Shown piece after piece: positions 1 to 9,346 of a stretch of DNA of 64,000 bases. Below the pieces are notes generated by a model. That model saw only the letters and a list, made by a program, of their open reading frames with translations, was not told the origin of the DNA and ran no database searches. Numbering within the stretch: the stretch's first letter is position 1; every line of letters starts with the position of its first letter. The position numbers and the translations under genes were made by a program. Source of the stretch: Shewanella sp. 1CM18E. Its GTDB lineage: Bacteria > Pseudomonadota > Gammaproteobacteria > Enterobacterales > Shewanellaceae. Location: assembly GCF_023161665.1 (NCBI RefSeq), contig NZ_JALNTW010000002.1, positions 248,001-312,000 of the forward strand, read 5' to 3'.

Positions 1-937
1 CCGCAAAACGGTCAGCATCTGGATCATTGGCGCAAGCTAGCATAGCGCCATGCTTTTTCGCCTCGGCAATCACCATATCCATTGCGCCTTTCTCTTCAGG
101 ATTCGGAAAATTCACCGTTGGAAAATCGCCATCTGGCTGCGCTTGCTCAGCTACCGAGTAGACCTTGGTAAAACCTGCGTCTTTGAGCACATCAAGCGCC
201 ATCTTGTTACCCACACCGTGCATAGCGGTATAAGCTAAGCTAACCAAATCTGGTTGTGTATGATTTTGTAAAACGCCGGCTTGATTAACCCCACTGCGAT
301 AAGCTTGATAAAATTCATCTTCCAGCATAACGAGTAAGTTTGTTGCTCGCGCTTTATTGGCGCCTAATAAGCTAATGTTTTCTGTTGCAGCCTTATCAAT
401 ACAAGCTGCAATACCACTATCATGTGGCGGAATAATTTGCGCGCCATTACCCCAATAAACTTTGTAACCGTTATATTGTGGTGGGTTGTGACTCGCAGTA
501 ACCACAATGCCCGCCGCAGCGCCTAAATGCAGAACCCCAAATGCGACTAACGGCGTAGCGGCAACATCAGCAGTAAGATAAACCTTAATCCCTAAAGCTG
601 TTAATACACCTGCAGCATCGTGAGCAAATTGCTTTGAGTCATGGCGACCGTCATAACCAATAATCACGCCACGGGTTGCAACATCGCTAATTTGCGCCTT
701 TAAATAAGCGCCTAAACCTGCCGTTGTTTGCTGCACAACTAAGCGGTTCATACGTGTTGGCCCTGCACCAACCACCCCACGAAGGCCGGCAGTGCCAAAG
801 GCTAAACGGCCGTTAAAACGCGCTTCTAGTTCATTGATATCATTCGCATCCACCAACTGTTGCAGTTCTTGCTGCATTAGCGGATCTGGGTCGCTTTCAA
901 TCCAACGGTTAATTCTTAATGCTAACTGCGTGTCCAT
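1..937 (-). CDS. Phospho-sugar mutase (phosphoglucomutase/phosphomannomutase family), 5' part only
   Basis: An open frame starts with ATG at 937 and runs off the left edge, giving about 312 N-terminal residues. It carries FGTAGLRG near residue 47, the catalytic phosphoserine loop TASHNP (Ser about 149) and, at the very edge, the metal-binding loop DPDADR. These are the signatures of the alpha-D-phosphohexomutase superfamily, cytosolic enzymes that move phosphate between C6 (or C5) and C1 of a sugar. The N-terminal region before FGTAGLRG suggests the long PGM2/phosphopentomutase-like branch. The exact substrate cannot be read from this fragment. The C-terminal sugar-binding and phosphate-binding domains lie outside the window. 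Confidence 0.9.
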   Translation of the reverse strand, partial: MDTQLALRINRWIESDPDPLMQQELQQLVDANDINELEARFNGRLAFGTAGLRGVVGAGPTRMNRLVVQQTTAGLGAYLKAQISDVATRGVIIGYDGRHDSKQFAHDAAGVLTALGIKVYLTADVAATPLVAFGVLHLGAAAGIVVTASHNPPQYNGYKVYWGNGAQIIPPHDSGIAACIDKAATENISLLGANKARATNLLVMLEDEFYQAYRSGVNQAGVLQNHTQPDLVSLAYTAMHGVGNKMALDVLKDAGFTKVYSVAEQAQPDGDFPTVNFPNPEEKGAMDMVIAEAKKHGAMLACANDPDADRFA

Positions 938-1298
938 AACTCACTCCATTTCCAACTTAATCGGTAATACCAAGACCTTAGTCCAAGGTTACTTCGCTAA
1001 CTTAGCTACAAGGCGTGCTGGATTACCTAACCTTAATTAACTAAACACTAAGCCTAGCAGCAAGCTAGAACAAGACAATTTGCATTAAATTTTCATCATA
1101 AGACGCTATGATTAGTACCGCCCTTTTTCACCACGCACTTATAAAGCCCATTAAGTTATACAAGCAGGCTAAGATTTAAATATCAGCATTCGATTCATTT
1201 TAGATAAAGCTTGGCTGCTACAGATAAGCAAAGTCACCGAGAATCATGTAAAATTGTCGCCAAGCTTACCTAACACCTTATAATAGTCATCGCCAAAC
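938..1298. other. Divergent intergenic region, no gene seen
   Basis: This is 361 bp between the leftward mutase gene and the rightward pseudouridine synthase gene. It must hold both promoters. It is AT-rich, and I see no tRNA, no small ORF with a good ribosome site and no convincing operator. Confidence 0.5.
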
Positions 1299-2144
1299 AT
1301 GAGCCCTTTGAAAATAGAAACCCATATTAAAGTCCAATCAGCAGAACTTGATGCTGCGAGTTTACTTGCTGAAGATACTGGCCTATCTAAACAGATCATT
1401 AAACAAGCTATGCAAAAAGGCGCGGTTTGGCATAGCCATGGTAAGCAAACTAATCGTTTACGCCGTGCTAAAAAGCCATTAAAGGCGGGTGATGAGCTGC
1501 ACCTTTATTACAACCAAGCCGTACTAGATGAAGTTATTAGTGCACCGGAGTTGTTGTTTGATCAAGGCCAATACAGCATTTGGTATAAGCCATTCGGTGT
1601 ACGTTGCCAAGGCTCAAAATGGAGCGATCACACCACTATCAACCGTTTCGCTGAAACTCATATTGAGCCTACACGTAGCGCCTATATTATTCACCGACTC
1701 GATATGGCCGCAAGCGGACTGATAGTACTAGGGCACAGTAAAAAGATAACCGCAGCCATTGCCCACTTATTTGAAACCCGTGCGCTAGATAAATTTTACC
1801 AAGTGATTGTTGAGGGTAAGTTTCCTGAGGGCAATATCAGTATTGACACCAATGTTGATAATAAATCAGCGCTGTCCCATGCTCATATACTCGAATATAA
1901 CAGTGAGCTAAATCAGTCTAAAGTTCAGGTAAAAATCGAGTCGGGGCGTAAACATCAAATACGCATCCATATGGCGAGTTTAGGCCACCCTGTTGTCGGT
2001 GACAGACAGCATGGTAATGGCAGTGAAAACACACCTAATCTACAGCTTACTTCATGCCATTTGAGTTTTATTTGCCCACTGAGTGGCGAGCACAAGATAT
2101 TTGAACTGCCGCAAATCTATCGCCCAGAGTTTCAACTCAAGTAA
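1299..2144 (+). CDS. RluA-family RNA pseudouridine synthase
   Basis: 281 residues. An S4-like N-terminal segment (about residues 20-70, basic, with LRRAKK) precedes a pseudouridine synthase domain. The catalytic motif is HRLD at 132-135, with Asp135 expected to attack the target uridine. The usual continuation D-x-x-T-S-G reads D-M-A-A-S-G here. The late motif HQIRIHMASLGHPVVGD is intact. The family isomerises uridine to pseudouridine in rRNA or tRNA. Which position this member modifies is unknown, since it is not an obvious RluA, RluC or RluD orthologue. It is a single gene followed by its own terminator at 2174-2204. Confidence 0.88.
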   Translation: MSPLKIETHIKVQSAELDAASLLAEDTGLSKQIIKQAMQKGAVWHSHGKQTNRLRRAKKPLKAGDELHLYYNQAVLDEVISAPELLFDQGQYSIWYKPFGVRCQGSKWSDHTTINRFAETHIEPTRSAYIIHRLDMAASGLIVLGHSKKITAAIAHLFETRALDKFYQVIVEGKFPEGNISIDTNVDNKSALSHAHILEYNSELNQSKVQVKIESGRKHQIRIHMASLGHPVVGDRQHGNGSENTPNLQLTSCHLSFICPLSGEHKIFELPQIYRPEFQLK

Positions 2145-2173
2145 CTTAATATCGCTATTAGCTGTACCACTTG

Positions 2174-2204
2174 AAAGCTCACATCGTTTTGTGGGCTTTT
2201 TTGT
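2174..2204 (+). terminator. Rho-independent terminator of the pseudouridine synthase gene
   Basis: A 10-bp stem (2174-2183 with 2190-2199, one G-U pair) has a 6-nt loop and is followed by a run of T. It lies about 30 bp after the stop codon at 2144. Confidence 0.8.
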
Positions 2205-2219
2205 TATCTTTTTTAGGCT

Positions 2220-2894
2220 TTATACGCCGCCAAATAACGTCTCATTAGCGCCCTCTTTCCATACCGGAAATTGCGCCATAACTTTACTGAACATAGGGCT
2301 TTGCAAAAAGTCATCTAACCAGCGCCGCACCTCGGAATAAGGCGACTGAAGATACCATTGCCGCTCTACTCGAGCAAATTGGCGAATAAAAGGCATAATC
2401 GCAAAATCAGCAACGCATGGCTGACTAGCAAATAAGTAGTCGTGCTCAGTTAAATGTGACTCTAACTTTTGCAAATAAATTTCACATTCAGCGCGATACA
2501 GCAATAATTTAGGATCTCGATAGCGTTTAGCACTGCGATAGTGCTCTAAGCGGGGAATAAACTCGCTGTCAAACTGAGTCATTAACTGCTGCATTGCAAC
2601 CGCTTCGCTTTGCTTGCTATTACCAAGTGGCTGATGGAGTAAGTAATTGTTAGGATCGCTTTGAGCAAACGCCCACAGCATAATATCGCGGCTTTGTTCT
2701 AATACCTCGCCATTTGGCAGCATCAATACAGGCACAGTCCCTTTAGGGGAAGCCGTTAGCATTGGCGCGGGCTTTTGACTCAATAATACTTCGCGCAAAC
2801 AAACCGTTTGCTCAGATGCAAATATCGCCAACCTTGCGCGCATAGCGTAGGGGCAATTTCTAAGTGAGTACAGGATGGGTAATGGCTTTATCAT
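2220..2894 (-). CDS. Glutathione S-transferase family protein
   Basis: 224 residues from the preferred ATG at 2894. A start at 2936 would add 14 residues ahead of the usual beginning of the fold. The N-terminal thioredoxin-like domain has LRNCPYAMRARLAI, with Cys in the active-site position and the Pro-Tyr seen in omega- and beta-like bacterial GSTs. The cis-Pro region KGTVPVLMLPNGEVLEQSRDIM binds the glutathione gamma-glutamyl group in this family. An all-helical C-terminal domain follows. The protein is cytosolic with an unknown electrophilic or disulfide substrate, and it stands alone between two terminators. Confidence 0.88.
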   Translation of the reverse strand: MIKPLPILYSLRNCPYAMRARLAIFASEQTVCLREVLLSQKPAPMLTASPKGTVPVLMLPNGEVLEQSRDIMLWAFAQSDPNNYLLHQPLGNSKQSEAVAMQQLMTQFDSEFIPRLEHYRSAKRYRDPKLLLYRAECEIYLQKLESHLTEHDYLFASQPCVADFAIMPFIRQFARVERQWYLQSPYSEVRRWLDDFLQSPMFSKVMAQFPVWKEGANETLFGGV

Positions 2895-2961
2895 GCAAAG
2901 ACTCGCGTATTTTTCCAACTTTCCCAAATAAAGCATGCTTTATTCAGAGATTTATTTATCT

Positions 2962-2972
2962 ATGATAATCAT
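2962..2972. promoter_or_regulatory. Weak Fur-box core upstream of the GST gene
   Basis: ATGATAATCAT is identical to the central 11 bases of the Fur consensus, but the outer arms do not match. It sits 68 bp upstream of the GST start. Iron control is possible but poorly supported. Confidence 0.2.
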
Positions 2973-3022
2973 ACGGCTACAGCGAGTCATTTTAAATAAA
3001 AAACATGCAAAGTTATAAACGT

Positions 3023-3062
3023 AAAAAGGCCACTTTTTTGTCCAGAAAAAGTGGCCTTTGGT
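3023..3062 (-). terminator. Terminator of the TonB-dependent receptor gene
   Basis: A long inverted repeat (AAAGGCCACTTTTT against AAAAAGTGGCCTTT) lies about 100 bp past the receptor stop codon. T-rich sequence follows on the minus strand. A second GC-rich imperfect repeat occurs at about 3063-3110. Confidence 0.8.
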
Positions 3063-3161
3063 ACCGTAAACGCAAAAGGATTAGAATCGTTTACGGCGTT
3101 TTCTAGCGGATAACTGACTCGCTAGTGCTTGTACTGCCTGTTTTATTTATACTAATTGGTA

Positions 3162-5831
3162 TTAATACTGATAACTAATATCGATAGTGTATTCAGTACC
3201 TGGGTCTTTGGCATAAACGGTTATGTTTTGCTGCTCATACTCGGTTTCTGAGCCCAGTAGATTTTTCGCTTTTACTTTAATCGCGAGACTTTCTAGCGGG
3301 AAGTAACTATACGTAAAATCAAGGCTTTGGAATGGCTGCTCATACACATCATCCAGTCCACCGCGACCACCATAAGCAATACGGTCACCAAACACGTTGT
3401 AAACTAAGGTGGCACTGTGTTCTTCGTTAGAGGAGTCATAGCTAAGTTGCACGTTAGTCACCCACTCTGAATGGCCTGTCATACGACGGCTATTATTAGT
3501 CGGGTCAATTTCACCGTTCGGTGCAATTTCAATCTCTGAGTCACTTAAGGTCAAGTTACCTGCGACAAAGAAGTTGCTCCACACACTATTTTCAGCACCC
3601 AAAAAACCTAAAGACTGTAGGAACTCAGTTTCGATACCGTAGATATAACCAGAGTCTGCATTGTAAAACTTAAGCTGACGCCCAGCTTCTGAGATCCGCT
3701 GAATAGGCTCAATCGGCGCGTCGATGTCTTTATAAAAGCCACCCACACTGAGGTTGTTGCCAGTTTCGCCATACCATTCCCAACGAAGATCTAAGTTATA
3801 AATATCAGAGCTTTGTAGTTCTGGATTACCAAAAAAATCAAACCCTGTTACCGGATCTTGGAAGCGTACTGGTGATACTTCACGTAAGTCTGGACGCACT
3901 ATGGTTTTACTTGCGCCAAAACGCCACTGGGTTGTATCAGTGTTTTTCCAAGTTAGCGACATTGACGGGAACCAGCCATCTTCAGTAATAGCGTAATCGG
4001 TTAAGTCATAACGGCCGCCTTCATCAGAGATCTCACCATCAGGATCGATTGGCAAAGTGACTCGGCGAAAATCTTCATAACGCACGCCAGCATAGAGGCG
4101 CCACACATCATCAAAATCAACATCGACACTTACAAAGCCCGCATCTAACTTTTCAGCAGCAATGTAATCTTCAGTGTCTGTCGATGCATCTTTAAGCTCA
4201 AAACCTAAGGTATCATTAGCGATATTGTCGTTGCTAAAGATCTGATTAAACTCTTGCGATAAAATATCGCCATTAGGATCTGTTGGGCTTAAATCCACAT
4301 CAAAGCCTAAACGGGTAGCGTAACTTTCACGGGTGCGTTCAAAGTACTGATAGCCACCTTTAATCGTCACTATCGTGCTATCAAACTCTATCGGCAGTGA
4401 TAAATCCCAGCCGTAGTTAGTGGTGTCATCATCTAATTGGCTATAAACATATTTTGGCGCATCTTGAGTATTAAGGTTGCGCGAACTAAAGCCATTATTG
4501 TCATCAACCACTACGTTATAGGTGTATGACAACTCATTGGGGGCATAGCGCTCTGAGCGAGCATCAGAGTACATCCAGTTCGCTTCTAAGTCCCACAACA
4601 TCTCAAAAAAATGCTGACCTTTGATTTGATTGCTAATCAGTGATCGTTCTTCATAATCAATATTGTAAACTTGCAGCGCGTTTGGCTCACCTAAGGTATC
4701 GATAGTTTCTTCCATCGCAACCGACACATCATCAGAGGTATCTCTTAGGTAAGTCGTAAAGGTCTCGATTTTATGATCAACGTTGAACTCAAAGCCCATG
4801 TTAAGCATGCCGGAGATCTGTACGATTGAATCAGTGCCGACAATCTGCTTTTCATTCTCAATTTGTGCTTGGTTTTCGTCACCATCTAATTCGACGTCTA
4901 GCTTGGTATAGTTTTCAGCTTGCTCTTTGTAAGAAGCAGCAGCCATAAAACCAAAAATTGATTCTTCGCCAATATCCCAATTGTTACCGACTGCAATGTT
5001 GCCGCGAATACCTGGATCTGTGCCTTTAGTTTGCACGGTCATGTCGCGGTTGATATCTAGGCCGAGTTGGCGGTTCATCTCTTGCGCTGCTTGAAAATCG
5101 ATTTGGCCGTTTGAGCCAGTCACAATATCAATTGGGCTAATGCCGCCATATTGACTGTAAGTTTGGTTAATACTTGATGGCATTTCACGAGTGCCATCAT
5201 CTTTACCATACCAGTCGTCATCGCCGCCGTTGTAGGTATATGTATCTTGGCTATCGTTACTGTTAAAACGACCACCTAGCGATGCTTTAAAAAACAGATC
5301 TGCTGGTATTGATTTAGTTCTAATATCAACATGACCACCGCCAAATGCAGCGGGCATTGCAGCAGTACTTGATTTTTGCACTGACAATGACTCAATGATT
5401 GACGCGGGGAACATATCAAGCGGCACCACATTACGAGTGGGATCAGGTGATGGCACTACAGCACCATTTAGTGAGGTGCTTGAGTAACGCTCTCCTAAGC
5501 CGCGCACATAAATAAATTTACCATCTTTAAGAGTTAGGCCTGTAACCCGGCGCAGTGCTGATGCAGCATCGCTATCACCGGTACGCGAAATCTGCTCTGA
5601 GCCCATGATATCGGCAACTGCGATTTGTTCGCGGCGTTCTTCCATTGCCTCTGAAGCCGAGGTACGTAAACGACCTGTCACTTCAATGCGCTCAATGGGG
5701 AAGTCCTCGCCATTATCTATTGTTTGGTCTTGAGCATAACTTGGAGCAGCCGCTAATACTGCAGCTGCAGACACTGCCGATGCAACAGCAAGGCTGAGCC
5801 TAGTTAAGGTAAAGTTCGGCTTGGTTTTCAT
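3162..5831 (-). CDS. TonB-dependent outer-membrane receptor
   Basis: 889 residues. A signal peptide of about 33 residues (cleavage near PSYAQD) is followed by the TonB-box-like segment IERIEVTG, then the plug domain (about 55-190, with RVTGLTLKDGKFIYVRGLG). A 22-strand barrel follows and ends in an aromatic-rich strand (YTIDISYQY). The receptor uses the TonB-ExbB-ExbD motor to import a ligand across the outer membrane. The ligand is not identifiable. The upstream gene on the same strand encodes a large repeated lipoprotein, which probably acts as its surface partner. The pair may take up a metal complex, a sugar or a phosphorylated substrate, but the sequence does not decide this. Confidence 0.9.
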   Translation of the reverse strand: MKTKPNFTLTRLSLAVASAVSAAAVLAAAPSYAQDQTIDNGEDFPIERIEVTGRLRTSASEAMEERREQIAVADIMGSEQISRTGDSDAASALRRVTGLTLKDGKFIYVRGLGERYSSTSLNGAVVPSPDPTRNVVPLDMFPASIIESLSVQKSSTAAMPAAFGGGHVDIRTKSIPADLFFKASLGGRFNSNDSQDTYTYNGGDDDWYGKDDGTREMPSSINQTYSQYGGISPIDIVTGSNGQIDFQAAQEMNRQLGLDINRDMTVQTKGTDPGIRGNIAVGNNWDIGEESIFGFMAAASYKEQAENYTKLDVELDGDENQAQIENEKQIVGTDSIVQISGMLNMGFEFNVDHKIETFTTYLRDTSDDVSVAMEETIDTLGEPNALQVYNIDYEERSLISNQIKGQHFFEMLWDLEANWMYSDARSERYAPNELSYTYNVVVDDNNGFSSRNLNTQDAPKYVYSQLDDDTTNYGWDLSLPIEFDSTIVTIKGGYQYFERTRESYATRLGFDVDLSPTDPNGDILSQEFNQIFSNDNIANDTLGFELKDASTDTEDYIAAEKLDAGFVSVDVDFDDVWRLYAGVRYEDFRRVTLPIDPDGEISDEGGRYDLTDYAITEDGWFPSMSLTWKNTDTTQWRFGASKTIVRPDLREVSPVRFQDPVTGFDFFGNPELQSSDIYNLDLRWEWYGETGNNLSVGGFYKDIDAPIEPIQRISEAGRQLKFYNADSGYIYGIETEFLQSLGFLGAENSVWSNFFVAGNLTLSDSEIEIAPNGEIDPTNNSRRMTGHSEWVTNVQLSYDSSNEEHSATLVYNVFGDRIAYGGRGGLDDVYEQPFQSLDFTYSYFPLESLAIKVKAKNLLGSETEYEQQNITVYAKDPGTEYTIDISYQY

Positions 5832-5858
5832 ACTGACAATCCTGAATGCAGTTTAATG

Positions 5859-5949
5859 AAAGCCGCGTTACTGCGGCTTTAAATGACACAATAAACACTC
5901 CCGTTTCTTTTCAAATCTCAGCTCAACAACACAGAGTGGATTTGAAAAG
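5859..5949 (-). promoter_or_regulatory. Two stem-loops between the lipoprotein and receptor genes
   Basis: The 137-bp gap holds an 11-bp perfect stem (5907-5917 with 5939-5949, with further imperfect pairing outside it) and an 8-bp GC-rich stem AAAGCCGC/GCGGCTTT (5859-5866 with 5873-5880). Neither is followed by a clear T run on the minus strand. They look more like mRNA-processing or partial-termination structures than a full terminator. They could keep lipoprotein mRNA more abundant than receptor mRNA. Confidence 0.55.
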
Positions 5950-5968
5950 ACCCGAGAGTTAGGCTGAC

Positions 5969-8788
5969 TTAGTTTGGAGTATGTACCCAGCCTTGACGCC
6001 AATCGTTAGTTCCATCAAATGCACCGATATAATCAGTCGATTCAAAGAAGCTATCGCTGCTCATATCAATACCTTGACCTAACAATGTGGTATCAGTTGC
6101 TGCTGGCATGCCGTCAGTAATGGTGACTGCTGCAGTGCTGTTACCCGCTTGACCTAAGAACCAAGTTTCTACATTTACTGCATCTGCTGTGACTGCGTTG
6201 TCAGAGCTATATTTGAATGGCTCGTTACAATCAATCACAGAGTGAGAGATAGTCAGTTCGTTATTGGTTACGTTATCAACAAGGTCTGCATAAGTACCAT
6301 CAAGCTCTAAACACTCACCGGTTTCAGTTGTTGATGTAGAACCTTTACGGCCTTGTACTAGTAGGTTATTAAGTGAAGCCGCGGTTGCCACGCGAAGTAA
6401 AATCCCTTCGCCTTTATCGCCACTGGCGTTTTCAATATCCACACCAGGTAAGATTGTCACGTTCGACAGAACAGGCTTAGACACCGGAGTATCACCAGTA
6501 CCTTTATGGCTATCACCTTCAATACCTCGGTTAGCACTTCCATCTTCATGGGTGATGTAGACAAACTGCGCCTTACCTTGCCAGCCGTTAGTCCAATCGA
6601 GTGAATCATCGAAGTTTTCAGTCAAGTACACATACTTCATGTTGACTGCACCGCCCCAGAACTCAACGCCATCATCACCATTGGCGTGTACTTGAATGTG
6701 ATCAACTTGGGTGCCACTACCGACCGCTGCAAACGAAATACCGTTCATTTCCTGGGTATCGTTAACTTTAAAGCCTGCATACTTCACCACTACATAGCTG
6801 ATTTGACCGCTGTTATCAGCGTTATCATTACCACCGTATGGAAAGTCACCCACTTCAAATGCCACATCACAGCTATTTGGATCATCACACTTATTAGTTA
6901 AACCGTTACCCAGTAATACTAAGCCGCCCCATTGGCCGCGAGCCCCTTCAGCGCCCATAATCACATCTTGCTCTGAAGTCATTTCAATTGGGTGTTCTGC
7001 GCTACCTTTAGCCATAATCTTTGAGCCACGGCTCACTGCGATATAGCTGTTGTCAGTGGCAAATAGCTTAGTACCAGCTTGAATCGCTAAAGTTGCCGAG
7101 TCTGTGTTATCACCGCCCACAACTACAGCACCGCCATCAATTTTGTACATCACATTTTCGCCAGCAAGCAGTGTGGTATTGCTCGTCACATTGCCTTCTA
7201 AGGTACAAACTAAGTTGATGCTGTCATCTTTATAAATCCCAGCGACAACGCTTTCAGCGCTAGTGCCTACAGGGCATGATGTTAGTACAGGAAGCGCTAC
7301 AGGCGCTGGCGTGGCGTCATCATGAATGGCTGTTGTCCAGCCTTCAGTCCAATCGTTAGTGCCGTCAAATGCACCTATGTATGGCGCATCAGTTAAGCGC
7401 TGATCCATGTTGCTCAAATCTGCTGCGCCACCAGTTAGCGCGACTGATGCCGTATTCGGCATATAACCATTTAAATCTGATGCACCCGCTAAGTTGCCCT
7501 CTTGACCTAAGAACCAAGCTTCAACGTCAAGTGCCAGTGAGCGACCTTCTTCAGCATCGACCTTGGCATCTTTAAATGGCTCAACACAGTCAACTAAGCT
7601 ATTTTGCATAGTTAGCGCACCGTCTTGGGTACTCACTACAGTGTTGTCATCGTTAATTTCTAAACACTCACCAGAGTTAACATCGCCTTTCACTAAAACG
7701 TTATAAGCGTGAGCACCTGTGCCTTTACGGAATAAAATACCTTCTGCGTCGTCACCACCGCTATTTTCACCATTGGCAACTTCAATAGTGACGTTAGCAA
7801 TTGCAGGCTGAGACTGTGGCGTTGCCGATGCATCGCTGTTACTGTCGGCCTCAATACCACGGTTAGAACCGTTATCAGCTTGGCGAATATAAACGTGCTG
7901 TGCACTACCTTGCCAACCGTTAGTCCAATCTAATGAGTCATCAAAGTTTTCGGTGAGTACCACGTTCGAAATTGAAACATTACCACCCCAAAACTCAACA
8001 CCGTCATCGTTATTTAAGTGAACTTGAATATGGTCAACAACTGTTTGGCTACCTACAGCAGCAAACGAGATCCCGTTCATTTCTTGGGTATCGTTAATTT
8101 TAAAACCACCAAACTCAACGCGAACGTACTTTAATGTACCTGAGCTATCTTCAGTATCGTCACCGCCATAGTTGTGGCTACCAACTTCAAATGCTGCGTC
8201 ACATGCGGTTAAATCTGGGCAAGTGTTCACTGGTGCATTACCTAGTAGTACCAAGCCGCCCCACTGACCCGCTTCACCAGGTTGACCAATAGCGCTTTCT
8301 TTTGAGGTAAATACAATTGGCTGCGTTTCAGAGCCTTCGGCGTGAATTTTAGAGTCGCGGCTAACCACTAGGTATGAGTCGCTACCGCCGATAATTTTAG
8401 TGCCAGCACGTACTTCAAGTATTACGCTGCTCTCTTTATCGCCACCAACGATAACGGCGCCGTCTAACTCCCAAACAACATCATTACCTAGCACGATAGT
8501 TTCAGCATCTTGGCCACCAGTGTCACCGCTACCCACTGTTGATGCCGCACTTGAAGGCGCCAATGTGCCTTTAAGCGTCCATACTTCTTTACCATCTACC
8601 GACAGGCTAGTGTTGCGCTCAGCAAAACCACTGTATGCAGCAGCTTGCTCGCTTTGCGAAGGTGTCGTTGTTGGTGTTTCCGTTACCACTTCTTCAGCGC
8701 CAGTATTAATATTAATATCACCACCACAACCAGCTAAAGCCATTGCTGTTGAAAGTGCGCCAAGTTTAAAAATGTGTTTCAAGTCCAT
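5969..8788 (-). CDS. Large secreted lipoprotein with two tandem copies of a probable beta-helix domain
   Basis: 939 residues. The start at 8788 is chosen because GGAG lies 7 nt upstream; the ATG at 8794 directly abuts that GGAG. A lipoprotein signal peptide ends in ALAGC (Cys21). After a low-complexity Thr/Pro linker come two homologous halves offset by about 444 residues. Both contain QWGGLVLLGN, GGFKINDTQEMNGISFAAVG, DDGVEFWGG, ENFDDSLDWTNGWQG, NRGIE and a closing IGAFDGTNDW. The repetitive Asp/Gly-rich pattern fits a right-handed beta-helix. It is encoded just upstream of a TonB-dependent receptor and is probably exposed on the outer membrane as its ligand-capture partner. I do not know an established function for this family. 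Confidence 0.85.
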   Translation of the reverse strand: MDLKHIFKLGALSTAMALAGCGGDININTGAEEVVTETPTTTPSQSEQAAAYSGFAERNTSLSVDGKEVWTLKGTLAPSSAASTVGSGDTGGQDAETIVLGNDVVWELDGAVIVGGDKESSVILEVRAGTKIIGGSDSYLVVSRDSKIHAEGSETQPIVFTSKESAIGQPGEAGQWGGLVLLGNAPVNTCPDLTACDAAFEVGSHNYGGDDTEDSSGTLKYVRVEFGGFKINDTQEMNGISFAAVGSQTVVDHIQVHLNNDDGVEFWGGNVSISNVVLTENFDDSLDWTNGWQGSAQHVYIRQADNGSNRGIEADSNSDASATPQSQPAIANVTIEVANGENSGGDDAEGILFRKGTGAHAYNVLVKGDVNSGECLEINDDNTVVSTQDGALTMQNSLVDCVEPFKDAKVDAEEGRSLALDVEAWFLGQEGNLAGASDLNGYMPNTASVALTGGAADLSNMDQRLTDAPYIGAFDGTNDWTEGWTTAIHDDATPAPVALPVLTSCPVGTSAESVVAGIYKDDSINLVCTLEGNVTSNTTLLAGENVMYKIDGGAVVVGGDNTDSATLAIQAGTKLFATDNSYIAVSRGSKIMAKGSAEHPIEMTSEQDVIMGAEGARGQWGGLVLLGNGLTNKCDDPNSCDVAFEVGDFPYGGNDNADNSGQISYVVVKYAGFKVNDTQEMNGISFAAVGSGTQVDHIQVHANGDDGVEFWGGAVNMKYVYLTENFDDSLDWTNGWQGKAQFVYITHEDGSANRGIEGDSHKGTGDTPVSKPVLSNVTILPGVDIENASGDKGEGILLRVATAASLNNLLVQGRKGSTSTTETGECLELDGTYADLVDNVTNNELTISHSVIDCNEPFKYSSDNAVTADAVNVETWFLGQAGNSTAAVTITDGMPAATDTTLLGQGIDMSSDSFFESTDYIGAFDGTNDWRQGWVHTPN

Positions 8789-8794
8789 TGTCAT

Positions 8795-9346
8795 CTCCGA
8801 AGACGGATTAAAAGTATGAAGTTATTGGCAGATGAACCTAATACTTGAATATGACAAAAAGACTTCAACAATATGGCTTGAGTATTTCACTCGGATTTCA
8901 AAAATATTAATCCATTTAAAATCAATGTTTAACCCGAGGTTTTATGATGCAAATAAATTCACAAAAATAACAATTTGTTCACACACCTCATCGAGCTTTT
9001 GTCTACACATTGAAGTTTTTGACTATTTTAACGTAGCAAATGTCGCGAAATAATTAGGCCTAATTCAGCGATAATCCTTATTTATCTGCACTTTTTGAAA
9101 ACGAATAAACGTTTTAAACAGTCAACTTTTCCTCAGAAACCGAACAACAAAGCGCAGTTACAACTTTATGTAAACGCTTGCTAGCTCTATAAAGAAGATT
9201 CTGATTAATAACTATGCAATTAAAAGGCGTAACTTGTTTTTTTATAGTGATAACTTTAGAGTGAGCTATATCGTTGTTATTGCGTGAAACCTAGTGTTTA
9301 TGCACCTAACTGACATCAACAATAATAAGAGTTAGCAGGGGATTTT
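8795..9346. other. Divergent intergenic region upstream of the lipoprotein and MscS genes
   Basis: This is 552 bp of AT-rich DNA that should hold both promoters. A perfect 14-bp palindrome AATTAGGCCTAATT lies at 9052-9065 and could be an operator. No gene is visible. Confidence 0.5.

Noticed and set aside
8400..8819. 139-codon open frame opposite the lipoprotein N-terminus
   Set aside because: Ser/Pro/Thr-rich shadow of the first repeat, with no ribosome site.
8841..8858. Possible Pho box upstream of the duplicated lipoprotein gene
   Set aside because: On the minus strand TTGTCAT is a fair half-site, but the partner repeat (TTGAAGT) matches only 3 of 7 bases, so it is not credible.
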